Positions 1 through 9,204 of a stretch of DNA of 64,000 bases are shown here, piece by piece. The notes under the pieces are model-generated. The model ran no database searches. It was not told the DNA's origin and was given only the letters and a program-made list of their open reading frames with translations. The stretch comes from an uncultured Fibrobacter sp. GTDB lineage: Bacteria; Fibrobacterota; Fibrobacteria; Fibrobacterales; Fibrobacteraceae. The position numbers were made by a program, and so were the translations under genes. The first letter of the stretch is position 1. The number at the start of each line of letters is the position of its first letter. The stretch is taken from assembly GCA_934700345.1 (NCBI GenBank), contig CAKUXP010000010.1, forward strand, positions 18,448 to 82,447, given 5' to 3'.

Positions 1-1
1 C

Positions 2-862
2 CTTGAAAACAAGCCTGTCTGGAAACATGAAGGCTTCCGCGTCAAGAGCCGCCACCAGTACCGCTTCCTGAAACTGCTTATCCGACGCGGCGATTCGACG
101 TTTGCCGGCGAGGGAAAGTTCATCTTGCCGGGATACATCCTGGCGGAAGACGAGGTTCAGGAATGGCTGATGCCCGCACCGGTTGTCGTGGATTCCGCGG
201 ACAGTTCGAAGGCGAAGACAGAAGCGAAGGACTCTGTTTTCGAGGACGCGAGTCGCGCCTGGGCAAAAATCGATTCGGGAGTGTTTCTGTATAAAGGCCG
301 GACCGTGCGCATTTCTGCGTTTTCCATCCGCAAGACCGAAGTGACCGTCAGCGAATATCTCGAAATCATGAGGGATTCAACGCACTTTGCCTTTGACGAC
401 AGTCTAAAACCTGCGCACAATGTCAGCTGGGAACAGGCGAACAGGTTCTGTGGGAAAATCGGCGGAAGGCTTCCGACGGAAGCGGAATGGGAATTTGCGG
501 CGCGTTCCGGCGAAAAGGGTAGCTATGTTTGGGAACAGAAGAAAGGCGCTATGCCTTTTGAATTGGCGATTTTCCGGGCGGATGGTCCTTCGCGGGTAGC
601 ATCGGCAAAGCCGAACGCGTTTGGGCTTTTCGATGTTGCGGGAAATGTCGCCGAGTGGACGCTAGACACCTACTCGCCGCTTTCGTTTTACGTGGAAAGC
701 GAAAATCCGAGCGGTTCGTTCCTCGGCTACGAACGTGTATTCAAGGGCGGATCGTGGAAAAGCATATCCGAAAAGGAGTTGGACCTGACGGCGCGAAATG
801 CAGAAGATCCGCGTTACTGGTCGGATTTTATCGGCTTTCGCTGCGTTTTGCCCGGACGATAA
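2..862 (+). CDS. Formylglycine-generating-enzyme-like (SUMF1/FGE-sulfatase) domain protein, 5' partial
   Basis: The reading frame is open to the left edge of the window, so the start lies outside; the TTG at 125 is internal. The C-terminal ~190 residues carry the SUMF1/FGE-sulfatase fold signature: NVSWEQANRFC, then GGRLPTEAEWEFAAR, then NAFGLFDVAGNVAEW, FKGGSW and a terminal GFRCV. In this superfamily the fold serves formylglycine formation, kinase-like maturases and ligand binding; Fibrobacter-type genomes carry many such proteins. The active-site cysteine pair of true FGE is not evident, so the catalytic role is unknown. The residues before the domain (KLLIRRGDS, GEGKFILPGY) do not match a family I recognise. 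It ends 17 bp before the next gene. Confidence 0.8.
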   Translation, partial: LENKPVWKHEGFRVKSRHQYRFLKLLIRRGDSTFAGEGKFILPGYILAEDEVQEWLMPAPVVVDSADSSKAKTEAKDSVFEDASRAWAKIDSGVFLYKGRTVRISAFSIRKTEVTVSEYLEIMRDSTHFAFDDSLKPAHNVSWEQANRFCGKIGGRLPTEAEWEFAARSGEKGSYVWEQKKGAMPFELAIFRADGPSRVASAKPNAFGLFDVAGNVAEWTLDTYSPLSFYVESENPSGSFLGYERVFKGGSWKSISEKELDLTARNAEDPRYWSDFIGFRCVLPGR

Positions 863-879
863 TTTTTTAGGAGGTTTCC

Positions 880-1425
880 ATGAAAAGGAATTCAAGAATC
901 CTGCAAAGACTCACGGCGTTTCCCTTTCTCCTGATTTTCCTCGCGTTCCTTTTTCCGCTGGTGAACATTTCGTGTTCCGAAAAGGTCGTTGCGGATCCGA
1001 ACGCGTACGAACTGATTTCCGGGGTGACTCCCGAAACGTTCCTGGGCGAAAAGGAAAAGAAGGTGGTCGAGGAAATGAAGAAGAACGAACCGCGGATTTC
1101 GGAATTTTTCGAGCAGCCCGTCGAGACGACGGCGGTGATCGTTCCGGTTATCGTCGCGGTCGCCCTTGCCGCGCTCTGCGCCTTTCTTTCGCCTGTCGGG
1201 TCGCTTGCGATGGCTCTTGCCGCCTTCGTGTCGCTCTGGGTTTTCATTTACAACCTGTCCGTTACCATCCAGACGGAACACTATGACTTTCTCATGGTGA
1301 AACCCGCAGTCGGCGCCTATTGCATCACTTTTTTGCTTATCATCGGCATTGCGATGAACTTGACTGTCATTATCAGGACAGCCCGGGAAAAACGGCAAGA
1401 ACAGAAAACCGAAGAACTAAAATAA
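880..1425 (+). CDS. Membrane protein of unknown function (181 aa)
   Basis: A good ribosome site (TAGGAGG, 866-872) precedes the ATG. The first ~30 residues form a hydrophobic segment ending near a Cys in 'VNISCSE', which could be a signal anchor or an imperfect lipobox. A charged, Glu/Lys-rich stretch (residues ~45-85) follows. Then come three strongly hydrophobic segments (about 88-110, 112-132, 145-165) and a basic-acidic tail (REKRQEQKTEELK). This topology suggests a soluble extracytoplasmic loop between the first helix and the other three. I do not recognise the family. It sits 10 bp upstream of ettA and may be co-transcribed with it. Confidence 0.7.
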   Translation: MKRNSRILQRLTAFPFLLIFLAFLFPLVNISCSEKVVADPNAYELISGVTPETFLGEKEKKVVEEMKKNEPRISEFFEQPVETTAVIVPVIVAVALAALCAFLSPVGSLAMALAAFVSLWVFIYNLSVTIQTEHYDFLMVKPAVGAYCITFLLIIGIAMNLTVIIRTAREKRQEQKTEELK

Positions 1426-1435
1426 AGGACGCTCC

Positions 1436-3115
1436 ATGGCCGAAAAATTCGTATTCTACATGAACCGCATGACCAAGACCTATCCTCCTGGAAAGACGGT
1501 TCTCAAGGACATTTCCCTCAGCTTTTATTACGGCGCAAAAATCGGGATTATCGGCACGAACGGCAGCGGCAAATCGACGCTTCTCCGCATTATGGCCGGA
1601 ATCGACAAGGAGTTCCAGGGAGAGGCGTGGATTGAACCGGGACGCACGGCAGGCTATCTTCCGCAGGAACCACAGCTCGATCCGAATCTCACCGTCAAGG
1701 ACAACGTCATGCAGGCGGTCCAGAAAAAACAGGCGATTCTCGATCGCTATAACGAAATTTCGATGAAGTTCGCGGATCCGATGGACGACGACACGATGAC
1801 GAAGCTCATGGAGGAGCAGGGGCGCTTGCAGGACCAGATCGATGCCGAGGACCTGTGGAGTCTTGACCGGAAAATCGAAATCGCGATGGACGCACTGAAC
1901 TGCCCGCCGGGGGACTGGCCCGTCACCAATCTTTCGGGCGGGGAAAAACGCCGGGTCGCTCTCTGCCGCCTTCTTCTCGAAGAACCGGACCTTCTTCTTC
2001 TCGATGAACCGACCAACCACCTTGATGCGGAATCGGTTGCCTGGCTCGAACGCCACCTTCGCGAATACAAGGGCTCCGTAATCCTGGTAACTCACGACCG
2101 ATACTTCCTCGACAATGTCACCGGTTGGATTCTGGAAATCGATCGCGGACGCGGCATCCCCTGGCAGGGAAACTATGCGGAATGGCTCGACCAGAAGATC
2201 GAACGCATGAAGAACGAGGAAAAGGGCGAATCGGACAGGCAAAAACGCCTCGCCCGCGAACAGGAATGGGTGAAGCAGAGTCCGAAGGCCCGCCAGGCGA
2301 AGAACAAGGCCCGCTTGAAAGCCTACGAAGACCTCCTTGCGGAAGACAGCCGCGAACAGGTGAAAATCGCGCAGATCTATATTCCGAACGGCAAGCGTCT
2401 CGGAAATGTCGTCATTCAGGCGGAGCATTTGCGCAAGGCCTACAACGACAAGCTTCTGTTTGACGATTTGTCGTTTACGCTTCCCCGGTCGGGGATTGTT
2501 GGCATTATCGGACCGAACGGTGCCGGTAAATCGACCCTTTTCAGGATTATCACAGGCAAGGAAAAGCCGGATGCGGGAACGCTCAAGATTGGCGAAACGG
2601 TCGAGATGATTACGATGGAGCAGGGACGCGAAAGCCTTGACGACTCCAAGACGGTTTTCGAAGCGATTACCGGAGGAAAGGATGAAATCGTGCTTGGCGA
2701 ACGCAAGATGAACGGGCGCGCCTATTGCGGGCTGTTCAACTTTACCGGTGCGGACCAGCAGAAAAAGCTTTCCGTCCTCTCCGGCGGGGAGCGCAACCGC
2801 GTGCTGATGGCAAAGAACCTCCAGCATCCGGGAAACCTCCTGTTCCTCGACGAACCGACAAACGATCTGGACATCGAAACCTTGCAGGCCTTAGAACAGG
2901 CGATTCTCCGCTTTGCGGGCTGCGCCGTCATCATTTCGCACGACCGCTGGTTCCTCGACCGCGTCGCGACCCACATCCTCGCTTACGAAGGCGATTCAAA
3001 GGTCGTCTGGTTCGAAGGCAACTGGAGCGAGTACGAAGCGGATTACAGGCGCCGCATGGGCGAAGATGCGGACACGCCGAAACGCTTCAAGTACAAGACA
3101 TTGACGCGCGAATAG
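1436..3115 (+). CDS. ettA: Energy-dependent translational throttle protein EttA (ABC-F ATPase)
   Basis: 559 aa, close to the usual EttA length (~555). Two ABC ATPase cassettes in tandem without membrane domains: Walker A GTNGSGKST (residues 40-48) and GPNGAGKST (second half), signatures LSGGEKRRVALCRLLL and LSGGERNRVLMAKNL, Walker B LLLLDEPTNHLD and LLFLDEPTNDLD. The insertion after the first Walker A and the charged linker around residues 240-310 match the ABC-F arm and P-site tRNA-interaction linker. EttA binds the ribosomal E site and gates the first elongation step according to the ATP/ADP ratio. Start is ATG with an AAAGGA site 8 nt upstream. The paralogue Uup is less likely given the length and missing C-terminal coiled coil. 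Confidence 0.95.
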   Translation: MAEKFVFYMNRMTKTYPPGKTVLKDISLSFYYGAKIGIIGTNGSGKSTLLRIMAGIDKEFQGEAWIEPGRTAGYLPQEPQLDPNLTVKDNVMQAVQKKQAILDRYNEISMKFADPMDDDTMTKLMEEQGRLQDQIDAEDLWSLDRKIEIAMDALNCPPGDWPVTNLSGGEKRRVALCRLLLEEPDLLLLDEPTNHLDAESVAWLERHLREYKGSVILVTHDRYFLDNVTGWILEIDRGRGIPWQGNYAEWLDQKIERMKNEEKGESDRQKRLAREQEWVKQSPKARQAKNKARLKAYEDLLAEDSREQVKIAQIYIPNGKRLGNVVIQAEHLRKAYNDKLLFDDLSFTLPRSGIVGIIGPNGAGKSTLFRIITGKEKPDAGTLKIGETVEMITMEQGRESLDDSKTVFEAITGGKDEIVLGERKMNGRAYCGLFNFTGADQQKKLSVLSGGERNRVLMAKNLQHPGNLLFLDEPTNDLDIETLQALEQAILRFAGCAVIISHDRWFLDRVATHILAYEGDSKVVWFEGNWSEYEADYRRRMGEDADTPKRFKYKTLTRE

Positions 3116-3117
3116 TT

Positions 3118-5019
3118 CTAGAAGGCCTGCGACAGGTCGAAATTGATTCGGTCAAAGGAGAACGCTTCCGGGGAAAATCCCGGAAGTTTCTTTTTGAACG
3201 TGTAGTCCAGCCGGAGGGTCAGGAACTGCCATTTGTAGCGAAGACCCGTTCCGAGTGCCGCGCCGCTTTTTTCGGCGTAGAGAGCGTTCTTGTCCGATAC
3301 ATGCGTCCAGTCGTAGAACTCGACAAGCTGCCAGTTTTTGGTCGCTTCGAATGGGGAGTTGATGCGGAGTTCCACGTTCACGCGGAGATACTGCGGCGTT
3401 AGCCCCGTATTGATGACTTCCTCGCCGTTTTCATCGAAAATCGTGTAGCCCGGGTAGATGCTGCGGAAGTGGTAGCCGCGGACCGTGCGGGAACCGCCCT
3501 GGTAAAAGATTCGGGCATCGTCCTCGAGGGCCTGTTTGAAGAATTTTCCGAAACTCACGCTTGCGGCGGAGAGGAACGGTCCGAATAGCGGCAGGTAGCC
3601 GGTGCTTACGAGTTCGCCGTAGGTATAGGGATTTCCGCGCATTTCCGGATCCCGGATGCTTCCGGTGAAGTTCATTCCCCAGCCTAGTTTGGGCGCAAAG
3701 CGAAGTCCCTTTGTCGGGTTGAAGTAGTCGTTCGAATAGTCGAACGTGAGAGCCGTTTCACCCTTGACCTTGAACAGCTTGGATTCGTTCTTTTGTACGA
3801 AGCGCATGTCGAGGGAGGCGCGAAAACGGATATTGTTCGAAATGCCGAACGTGAGATCTCCGCGGTTGATGATTTCCGTTCGTTCTTCGAGGCTGTCCGG
3901 GTAGGCGGGCGGGGAAGTCTTTTCGTGGTTAAAACTGATGTGGTCGTCGAAGCGGATCGCTGTGGGGATGAAGCTGAAGCGCGTTCCGAACAGCAACGGG
4001 TTTGCATAGCCGAGCGTGAGTTCCTGCTTGTTCTGCGCCACGAGAATGCTCGCCGAACCTTCGTGAAAGTGCCCTAGGAAATTCTTGTGCTTTAACATTG
4101 CGGAAGCGCCGAATCCATAGACTTCTTCGAAGAATACGGAATATCGGGTTTCTCCGGGCATTCGCTCGACAGCGTTGAAGCGTACGTCCGAAAGTCCGTC
4201 TTCCCTCGGAAAATCCTCTAGGTGGACGGAGGTGAAGATTTGCGTGGAAAGAAGCTTCGACCGAAATGTCGCATACGTCTTTCCGTTGATGATTTCGCCC
4301 TTGGGAATTCGCCATAGCTGGTTGATCCATGCCGTGTCGGAAAGTCCTTCCCGGTTGTTCGTATCGAGCTTTGCGATTTGCGCGGGCTTCTTCGTCTCGC
4401 TCGAAAAGTCTCCCATCCGGACGCGCATTCCCGGATCGACGTAGATTTCCACATTGACCTGGTGGTTCAGCGTGTCGAGATATTCCAGGTAGTCCGCTCG
4501 CACATGCAGATACCCGTATTCCCGGTAGAGAATCTGGATTTGCTGGACATCGTCTGCGACGATTGTCGGGTCGTAGGCCGCTCCGGTTTTAAAGCGGAGC
4601 CCTTTCAGCGCAACGCTGTCCGCTGCGATGTCCCGATCGATTTTCATCTCGCTGAACTTGTACGGAACGCCTTCCTCGATCCGGAAACGGTAGAGCGTAT
4701 AGGGAACTGAATCCGTCGGGTCGGTATGGTTTCGCAAGACTTCCATGGACGAGGTGAAGCTGAAGTAGCCTTCGGAGTAGTAAAGAAGTTCCAGGTTCGT
4801 CCTTGCGATTCGCATCAGGAAGTCCTGGCGTGTCGTATCGACCATGCCGAATTCGTCGGGAATGTCGAGCTGCAGCGCGAGCTGTTCGTCCGAATAGAGA
4901 CTGTTTCCGATGAACGAGACTTTCCAGCGGTTTTTCACTCCGACCGTATCGGCGGTTTCCGCGGCGCGGAGAAATCCGAGGCAGATAAGTATCGCGAGAA
5001 GAATCCGGCGGACGATCAT
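3118..5019 (-). CDS. TamA/BamA-family outer membrane protein (POTRA + Omp85 barrel)
   Basis: About 633 aa. The start chosen is the ATG at 5019-5017, which overlaps the tamB stop as ATGA; a longer frame reaches 5076 but would begin inside tamB. Residues 1-20 (MIVRRILLAILICLGFLRAA) are a Sec signal peptide. Residues ~30-320 hold POTRA-like repeats ('RFRIEEGVPYKFSEMKI', 'VNVEIYVDPGMRVRMGDF'). The C-terminal ~300 residues are a D15/Omp85 barrel with the conserved 'FYQGGSRTVRGY' loop-6 motif (variant of the VRGF/Y lid-lock signature) and a terminal aromatic (SQAF). Translational coupling to tamB indicates a TamA-type partner that inserts outer-membrane proteins and moves lipids, rather than the essential BamA. 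Confidence 0.9.
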   Translation of the reverse strand: MIVRRILLAILICLGFLRAAETADTVGVKNRWKVSFIGNSLYSDEQLALQLDIPDEFGMVDTTRQDFLMRIARTNLELLYYSEGYFSFTSSMEVLRNHTDPTDSVPYTLYRFRIEEGVPYKFSEMKIDRDIAADSVALKGLRFKTGAAYDPTIVADDVQQIQILYREYGYLHVRADYLEYLDTLNHQVNVEIYVDPGMRVRMGDFSSETKKPAQIAKLDTNNREGLSDTAWINQLWRIPKGEIINGKTYATFRSKLLSTQIFTSVHLEDFPREDGLSDVRFNAVERMPGETRYSVFFEEVYGFGASAMLKHKNFLGHFHEGSASILVAQNKQELTLGYANPLLFGTRFSFIPTAIRFDDHISFNHEKTSPPAYPDSLEERTEIINRGDLTFGISNNIRFRASLDMRFVQKNESKLFKVKGETALTFDYSNDYFNPTKGLRFAPKLGWGMNFTGSIRDPEMRGNPYTYGELVSTGYLPLFGPFLSAASVSFGKFFKQALEDDARIFYQGGSRTVRGYHFRSIYPGYTIFDENGEEVINTGLTPQYLRVNVELRINSPFEATKNWQLVEFYDWTHVSDKNALYAEKSGAALGTGLRYKWQFLTLRLDYTFKKKLPGFSPEAFSFDRINFDLSQAF

Positions 5020-8000
5020 TTCTTCTCCTTTTCCCTGGGCGAGAGCGCCTTGCACTTGCCGATTCCGAGCAGGCACGGCGACCAGAACTTGTAGCTGTAG
5101 TTAAAGCCGATATTCTTTTCGAGGCGGTTAGCGTCTTCGTCGGTCGTGGTGATGTAGTTCTTGGAAACTAGGCTTGCGCCGAAGTCGAGCTGGGGACTGT
5201 AGTGCTCCGGATTTTTCGTCCTGTCCTCTTCGGAGAATGCCGGGATGATATAGGAAATGCCCGCTTCGATCGCCCGGTCGTAAGTCGGCGTTTCGCTCTG
5301 GTCCTGCTTGTAGCCGAAGACGAGGCTCAGGTCCTTGACCCAGCGGTTCAGGGAAATGGGAATCATCAGGTAGCTTGAATCCTTTTCGGCGACGGATTCC
5401 TCGTTGAACAGCTTGAACTTCATGTCGATGTCGCCGACGTATTCCCCGCCGAGCGTCCTGTTTGCCGTGCTGGTCAGAACGCTCCCGATGAGTTTTCCTG
5501 CGACCTTGTTCCTGTCTATCGAGGAACTTTCCTCTTCGGAGATGCAGCCGAGGAGAACGCTGTAATAAAGAGACGCCGGGGAATCGTCAATTCCGCAGTT
5601 TGCGCTAGGCATCGGTTTCGGGGCGACGACGGAACCTAGGATGTCGAGATGTACCGGGCATGTCTCGTCATCGTCCCGGTGGCTGTTGGTCTTGCAGTAG
5701 GGCAGGTTCTGTACGCTCGAAATGTTGATGTTTCCGCGGTTCCAGGGAACGTCCTGGAAGGAAATGGCGAGGGATTCCAGGTCGAACTGGAACATATCCT
5801 TGAGACCGATGCTTCCGTTTCCCGAATTGTTGATGTCTCCGCGGAGAAGCGGATGGTCGGAAGTTCCAAGCACCCAGAGGTCGAGCGTTAGTGGAAAGCT
5901 TGCGAGGTTTGTCACGACGGCTACCGTGTCGCGTCCCGAATCGCTGATGTGGACTGCGATATTGATAGGTCTCGACTTGGCCGCCGTTTTCTTGACGACG
6001 GGCTTTGCGCGCCGGATCTTGGTGAAAAACCCGGAAAGAGTCGCCGAAATCTTGCTCAAGCTCCCGAAGCCGATGTCAACCGAGAATTCGTTTCTGTAGA
6101 GTGCGCGGTCTAGGAAGAAGTTTCCCTCGACGGTCGGATTGGCGAAACTGCCGTTTTCCGCGTGGGGCAGGTGCAGGATAGCCTTTCCCCGTGCGGAAGC
6201 GTCCGCCTTTCCCCATTCCGGCTTGTTTAGCTTGTACGAAACGCTGTCGATTTCCAGGGAAAGCGTAAATTCCTTTTCGGAGTCATCGAGGCTTCCGCGG
6301 ACATCGCTTATCTGGATCTGGTGAATCTGGTCCCATATCAGGGAAAACTTTTCCGTGCCGACCGAAACCTTTCCGAGTTTTCTGTTTTTTAGGTCGTAGC
6401 TTGCGCTTCCCGCGATAAACTCGCCTTGGCTGTTAGAAAGCCTTGCCGAAGGAATGTCGAAGATTCCGTCGAGGAATGTACCGTTGAACGAAATTGGCAA
6501 AATGGGAAATCCGCGCTTGGTGTCGATTGCGGTGGAATCGGAATGGAACGAAAGCTCTAGGCTGTCGAGCGGGCTTTTTAGGTCTCCGGTCGCATCGGCC
6601 TTGAAATCGGTATAGACGACTTCGCCGAGATCTCTCGGCAAAAACCACGAACCGGAAAGCTGCGCTTTTCCCTTCCATTTCATCGTCGAATCGATATCGC
6701 CGTCGAGCCATGCCATTCCGCCGACCGGCGTGGTGAAGTAGGCGAAGATATGGTGTTCCGGTTCCAGAAGCCCATTGATGTCGATTTGCAGATCCCCGTT
6801 CCAGGCCCTTTCGCCTGCGCTGATGTTTCCCGAAATCTGCATCTTTTCCTTTTCGGCAAAGACATCCAGTTTCGGAATCGAAAAGGTTTCCCGCGAAATG
6901 TTCTTGAGCGAAAGATCCGAGAACTGGAGCGAACCCTGCAATCCGATCCCTTTCCGGTAGGTGACGTTGCCGCTGAAAATCCCGCTTTCGAGCGGGGAAT
7001 TCTGGTAGGGGGCGAGCAGAAGCGGAATGTCGAACCTGTCCGTGGATGCCCAGGCGTCGGCGAGTTGTAACCCGGTATATCTCAATCCCGTCGAATCGTA
7101 GAGAATGTTTGCCGTTCCTTCTAGTTCGATTGCGTTTGTCCCTGTCGAGATAACGGCGCTTTCGAGCGAGATGCTGTCCTTCGTGTTGTGCGCCTGGAAC
7201 TTTCCGTGCAGGGGAATCTGGGCGATTTCCGTCGAAACTTCCGCGATCAGGCTTCCGGAATGTTCTTCGAAGTTCTGGGTCATCGTTCCCGTCACGATAC
7301 CGTCGAGGCCTCTCAGAAGGGTCGTGTCGGCAAAGGGGATGTGCGAAAGGCGTACCTGGAAGGCCTTGCTCGTAATGACCGGTTCAAAGGTGATAAAGGC
7401 TTCGGCAAATCCGCTTTCCGACTGGAAAACCTTCCACGAAGTGTGCGGAATGGAATCGTTCCACTTGACGTCTCCCGTAAAGGTGAAGTTTTCTTTTTGT
7501 GTCCGGATGAATCCGTTTGAAAAGTCGATGCCGTTCCTGTCGAGCGAAAGCGAGGTGAAGAAGGAATCCGCGGTCATCAGGTAGGCGTACTTGACCGGTG
7601 CGATGGAAACATCGGCGTACATTTTTCCGCCGTGGAACGATCCCTTGATTTGCGGGCGCGTGTCGAAATGCAGAAAATCTCCGCTCCAGCGTATCGACCA
7701 GGGCTCGTCCTTGGCGATGTCCCCCGTGAAATCGATTCGGAAATCCTTTGTGCCGGAAAGCCCCGATAGTTCAGCCCGTACGACGGATCCCGCTTTCGTA
7801 ACCGCCTTGGCCTGGAGTTTTTCCGGGGAATCCTTTTTCGCATGGAGGGTAAGGTCGAGAGGCTGCATCTGCGGACCGAATTCCGCTTCGATGTTCTTGA
7901 CGGTGGCGTCGATTTCGCCGCGCAGCTCCTTGTCGATCTTTCCGCGGATGGAAATGCTCTCCCCGGGTCGCTTGCCAAGAAATTTCCCGTCGATTTGAAA

Positions 8001-8882
8001 GACCATTTTCTCGTCGCTTTTTACCCGGATGTCTGCGGCGAGGGCGGGGAGCGGCCAGAATGCGCCGATGTCTGTCCGTAGTCTCGCCTTGTAGGAAAAC
8101 TTTTTTTGCCTTGCCTTGGCGTTAAAGGAAGCGCTCAGCCGGATATTTCGAATCGAAACGTGTTTCGGAATTTTTTCCGCATCCCATTTCTCGGGATTCT
8201 TAACGAGAACGTCAAGGCTTCCCGAGGCGTTTTCTAGAGAGTCCCGCGGTGCGGAAATACGGAAAATCGCACTGTCCCTGTCTTCGGAGAGGAGCGAGCC
8301 TTTCATCCGGATGGTTTCCCCCTGGAAGGCGATTTCCGCCTTTGCCGAAATTTTTCTTGCTAGGTAGTCACCGCTTGCGTTTTTAAGGGAAAGTTCCGCC
8401 GCTTCGCTCCCCATGGACCTAACGTGCACGGAATCCGCGGACCAGGACCCGACGCCCTTGACGTCCACGCGAAAATGTGAAATACCTACTTGCGCTTCGA
8501 GCGGAATGCGAAAGTCCGGAACGGCGAGAGGCAAGGAATCCGGTTCGGATTTGGGGAAGGATCCGGGGTCGATCTTCGCTACTGCGGAATCCATATCGAT
8601 ATGTACGAAATCCTCTTCGGGTGAAAACAGGATGTGGGCGTTGATTCTCGGAGATTTCAGCGAAACGTCGAATCCCGCTCCCCGGACCGCAACGGAATCC
8701 CAGCTGCGGGAAAGCAGTCCTTCCCTGGAATGCCCGTAAAAGGCGACGCGCGCCACTCCGTAATCGTGCGGGGAATTTAAGTAATTATCTAGAAAACAGT
8801 TCAGAAACCAGGCACAAGCCAAGAGGCAGCCTACGAACATGGCGAAAATGCCGATGGCGACAGCGGGCTTTAACCGTTTCAC
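5016..8882 (-). CDS. tamB: TamB-type translocation/assembly module protein (DUF490)
   Basis: Very long protein (~1288 aa) with an N-terminal signal anchor (KRLKPAVAIGIFAMFVGCLL) and a periplasmic body of repetitive beta-strand segments with many G-x-hydrophobic-x repeats, as in AsmA/TamB bridge proteins. The last ~350 residues match the TamB C-terminal domain: 'GDIDMKFKLFNEES', 'VKDLSLVFGYKQD', and an amphipathic end. TamB spans the envelope with TamA and carries phospholipids and beta-barrel substrates. I chose the GTG at 8882-8880: a TATATT -10 hexamer occupies 8895-8890, so the farther TTG at 8891 lies inside the promoter. The stop overlaps the start of the downstream Omp85 gene by 4 bp. 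Confidence 0.88.
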   Translation of the reverse strand: MKRLKPAVAIGIFAMFVGCLLACAWFLNCFLDNYLNSPHDYGVARVAFYGHSREGLLSRSWDSVAVRGAGFDVSLKSPRINAHILFSPEEDFVHIDMDSAVAKIDPGSFPKSEPDSLPLAVPDFRIPLEAQVGISHFRVDVKGVGSWSADSVHVRSMGSEAAELSLKNASGDYLARKISAKAEIAFQGETIRMKGSLLSEDRDSAIFRISAPRDSLENASGSLDVLVKNPEKWDAEKIPKHVSIRNIRLSASFNAKARQKKFSYKARLRTDIGAFWPLPALAADIRVKSDEKMVFQIDGKFLGKRPGESISIRGKIDKELRGEIDATVKNIEAEFGPQMQPLDLTLHAKKDSPEKLQAKAVTKAGSVVRAELSGLSGTKDFRIDFTGDIAKDEPWSIRWSGDFLHFDTRPQIKGSFHGGKMYADVSIAPVKYAYLMTADSFFTSLSLDRNGIDFSNGFIRTQKENFTFTGDVKWNDSIPHTSWKVFQSESGFAEAFITFEPVITSKAFQVRLSHIPFADTTLLRGLDGIVTGTMTQNFEEHSGSLIAEVSTEIAQIPLHGKFQAHNTKDSISLESAVISTGTNAIELEGTANILYDSTGLRYTGLQLADAWASTDRFDIPLLLAPYQNSPLESGIFSGNVTYRKGIGLQGSLQFSDLSLKNISRETFSIPKLDVFAEKEKMQISGNISAGERAWNGDLQIDINGLLEPEHHIFAYFTTPVGGMAWLDGDIDSTMKWKGKAQLSGSWFLPRDLGEVVYTDFKADATGDLKSPLDSLELSFHSDSTAIDTKRGFPILPISFNGTFLDGIFDIPSARLSNSQGEFIAGSASYDLKNRKLGKVSVGTEKFSLIWDQIHQIQISDVRGSLDDSEKEFTLSLEIDSVSYKLNKPEWGKADASARGKAILHLPHAENGSFANPTVEGNFFLDRALYRNEFSVDIGFGSLSKISATLSGFFTKIRRAKPVVKKTAAKSRPINIAVHISDSGRDTVAVVTNLASFPLTLDLWVLGTSDHPLLRGDINNSGNGSIGLKDMFQFDLESLAISFQDVPWNRGNINISSVQNLPYCKTNSHRDDDETCPVHLDILGSVVAPKPMPSANCGIDDSPASLYYSVLLGCISEEESSSIDRNKVAGKLIGSVLTSTANRTLGGEYVGDIDMKFKLFNEESVAEKDSSYLMIPISLNRWVKDLSLVFGYKQDQSETPTYDRAIEAGISYIIPAFSEEDRTKNPEHYSPQLDFGASLVSKNYITTTDEDANRLEKNIGFNYSYKFWSPCLLGIGKCKALSPREKEKK

Positions 8883-8885
8883 AGG

Positions 8886-8914
8886 TTGCAATATAGCTAG
8901 AAAACTTATATATT
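8886..8914 (+). promoter_or_regulatory. Promoter of the STAS/anti-sigma operon (leaderless type)
   Basis: TTGCAA (8886-8891), 17-bp spacer, TATATT (8909-8914), then 8 nt to the ATG at 8923. The close spacing and absence of a ribosome site suggest a leaderless mRNA. It overlaps the divergent tamB -10 element. Confidence 0.6.
8890..8895 (-). promoter_or_regulatory. -10 element of tamB, leaderless arrangement
   Basis: TATATT on the minus strand followed by 7 nt and then GTG. No Shine-Dalgarno sequence fits between, so the transcript probably starts at or next to the start codon. No good -35 hexamer is seen 16-18 nt further upstream. It is back-to-back with the promoter of the divergent gene at 8923. 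Confidence 0.5.
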
Positions 8915-8922
8915 GGGGACGT

Positions 8923-9204
8923 ATGAGCTGTATTCAAACCATTCGCCTGGACATTTCTTCCGATGCGGATTTTTTTCCCGTACTCAAAAAATCCGTTTCC
9001 GATTTTGCCGAATCGCTTGGTCTCTCCGAAGAGACTGTGCGGGCTCTTGACCGGGAAACGGGAGATTTTTTCCGGCGAGGGCTTCCCGGCTTTGAAGATT
9101 CGTCTTTCCGTATAGAACTAGGACTAGTGGACGGACGCCTTCTCTTTTCCGCTTGCGATTCGAGCGAAAACAGGCTTTTCAGCAGGAATATCCCCGCCGC
9201 ATGA
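8923..9204 (+). CDS. Small protein of unknown function in partner-switch operon (93 aa)
   Basis: ATG at 8923 lies directly behind a TTGCAA-17-TATATT promoter; the longer frame (from 8839) would run into tamB. The protein is acidic and soluble, with no signal peptide. The stop overlaps the start of the STAS-kinase fusion gene (ATGA, 9201-9204), so the two are translationally coupled. I do not recognise a domain. The first ~45 residues (SDADFFPVLKKSVSDFAESLGLSEE) look like the helix-1 region that precedes the ATPase core in RsbW-like regulators, but the N-box and G-boxes are absent, so this is only a suggestion. Likely a third component of the switch. Confidence 0.65.
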   Translation: MSCIQTIRLDISSDADFFPVLKKSVSDFAESLGLSEETVRALDRETGDFFRRGLPGFEDSSFRIELGLVDGRLLFSACDSSENRLFSRNIPAA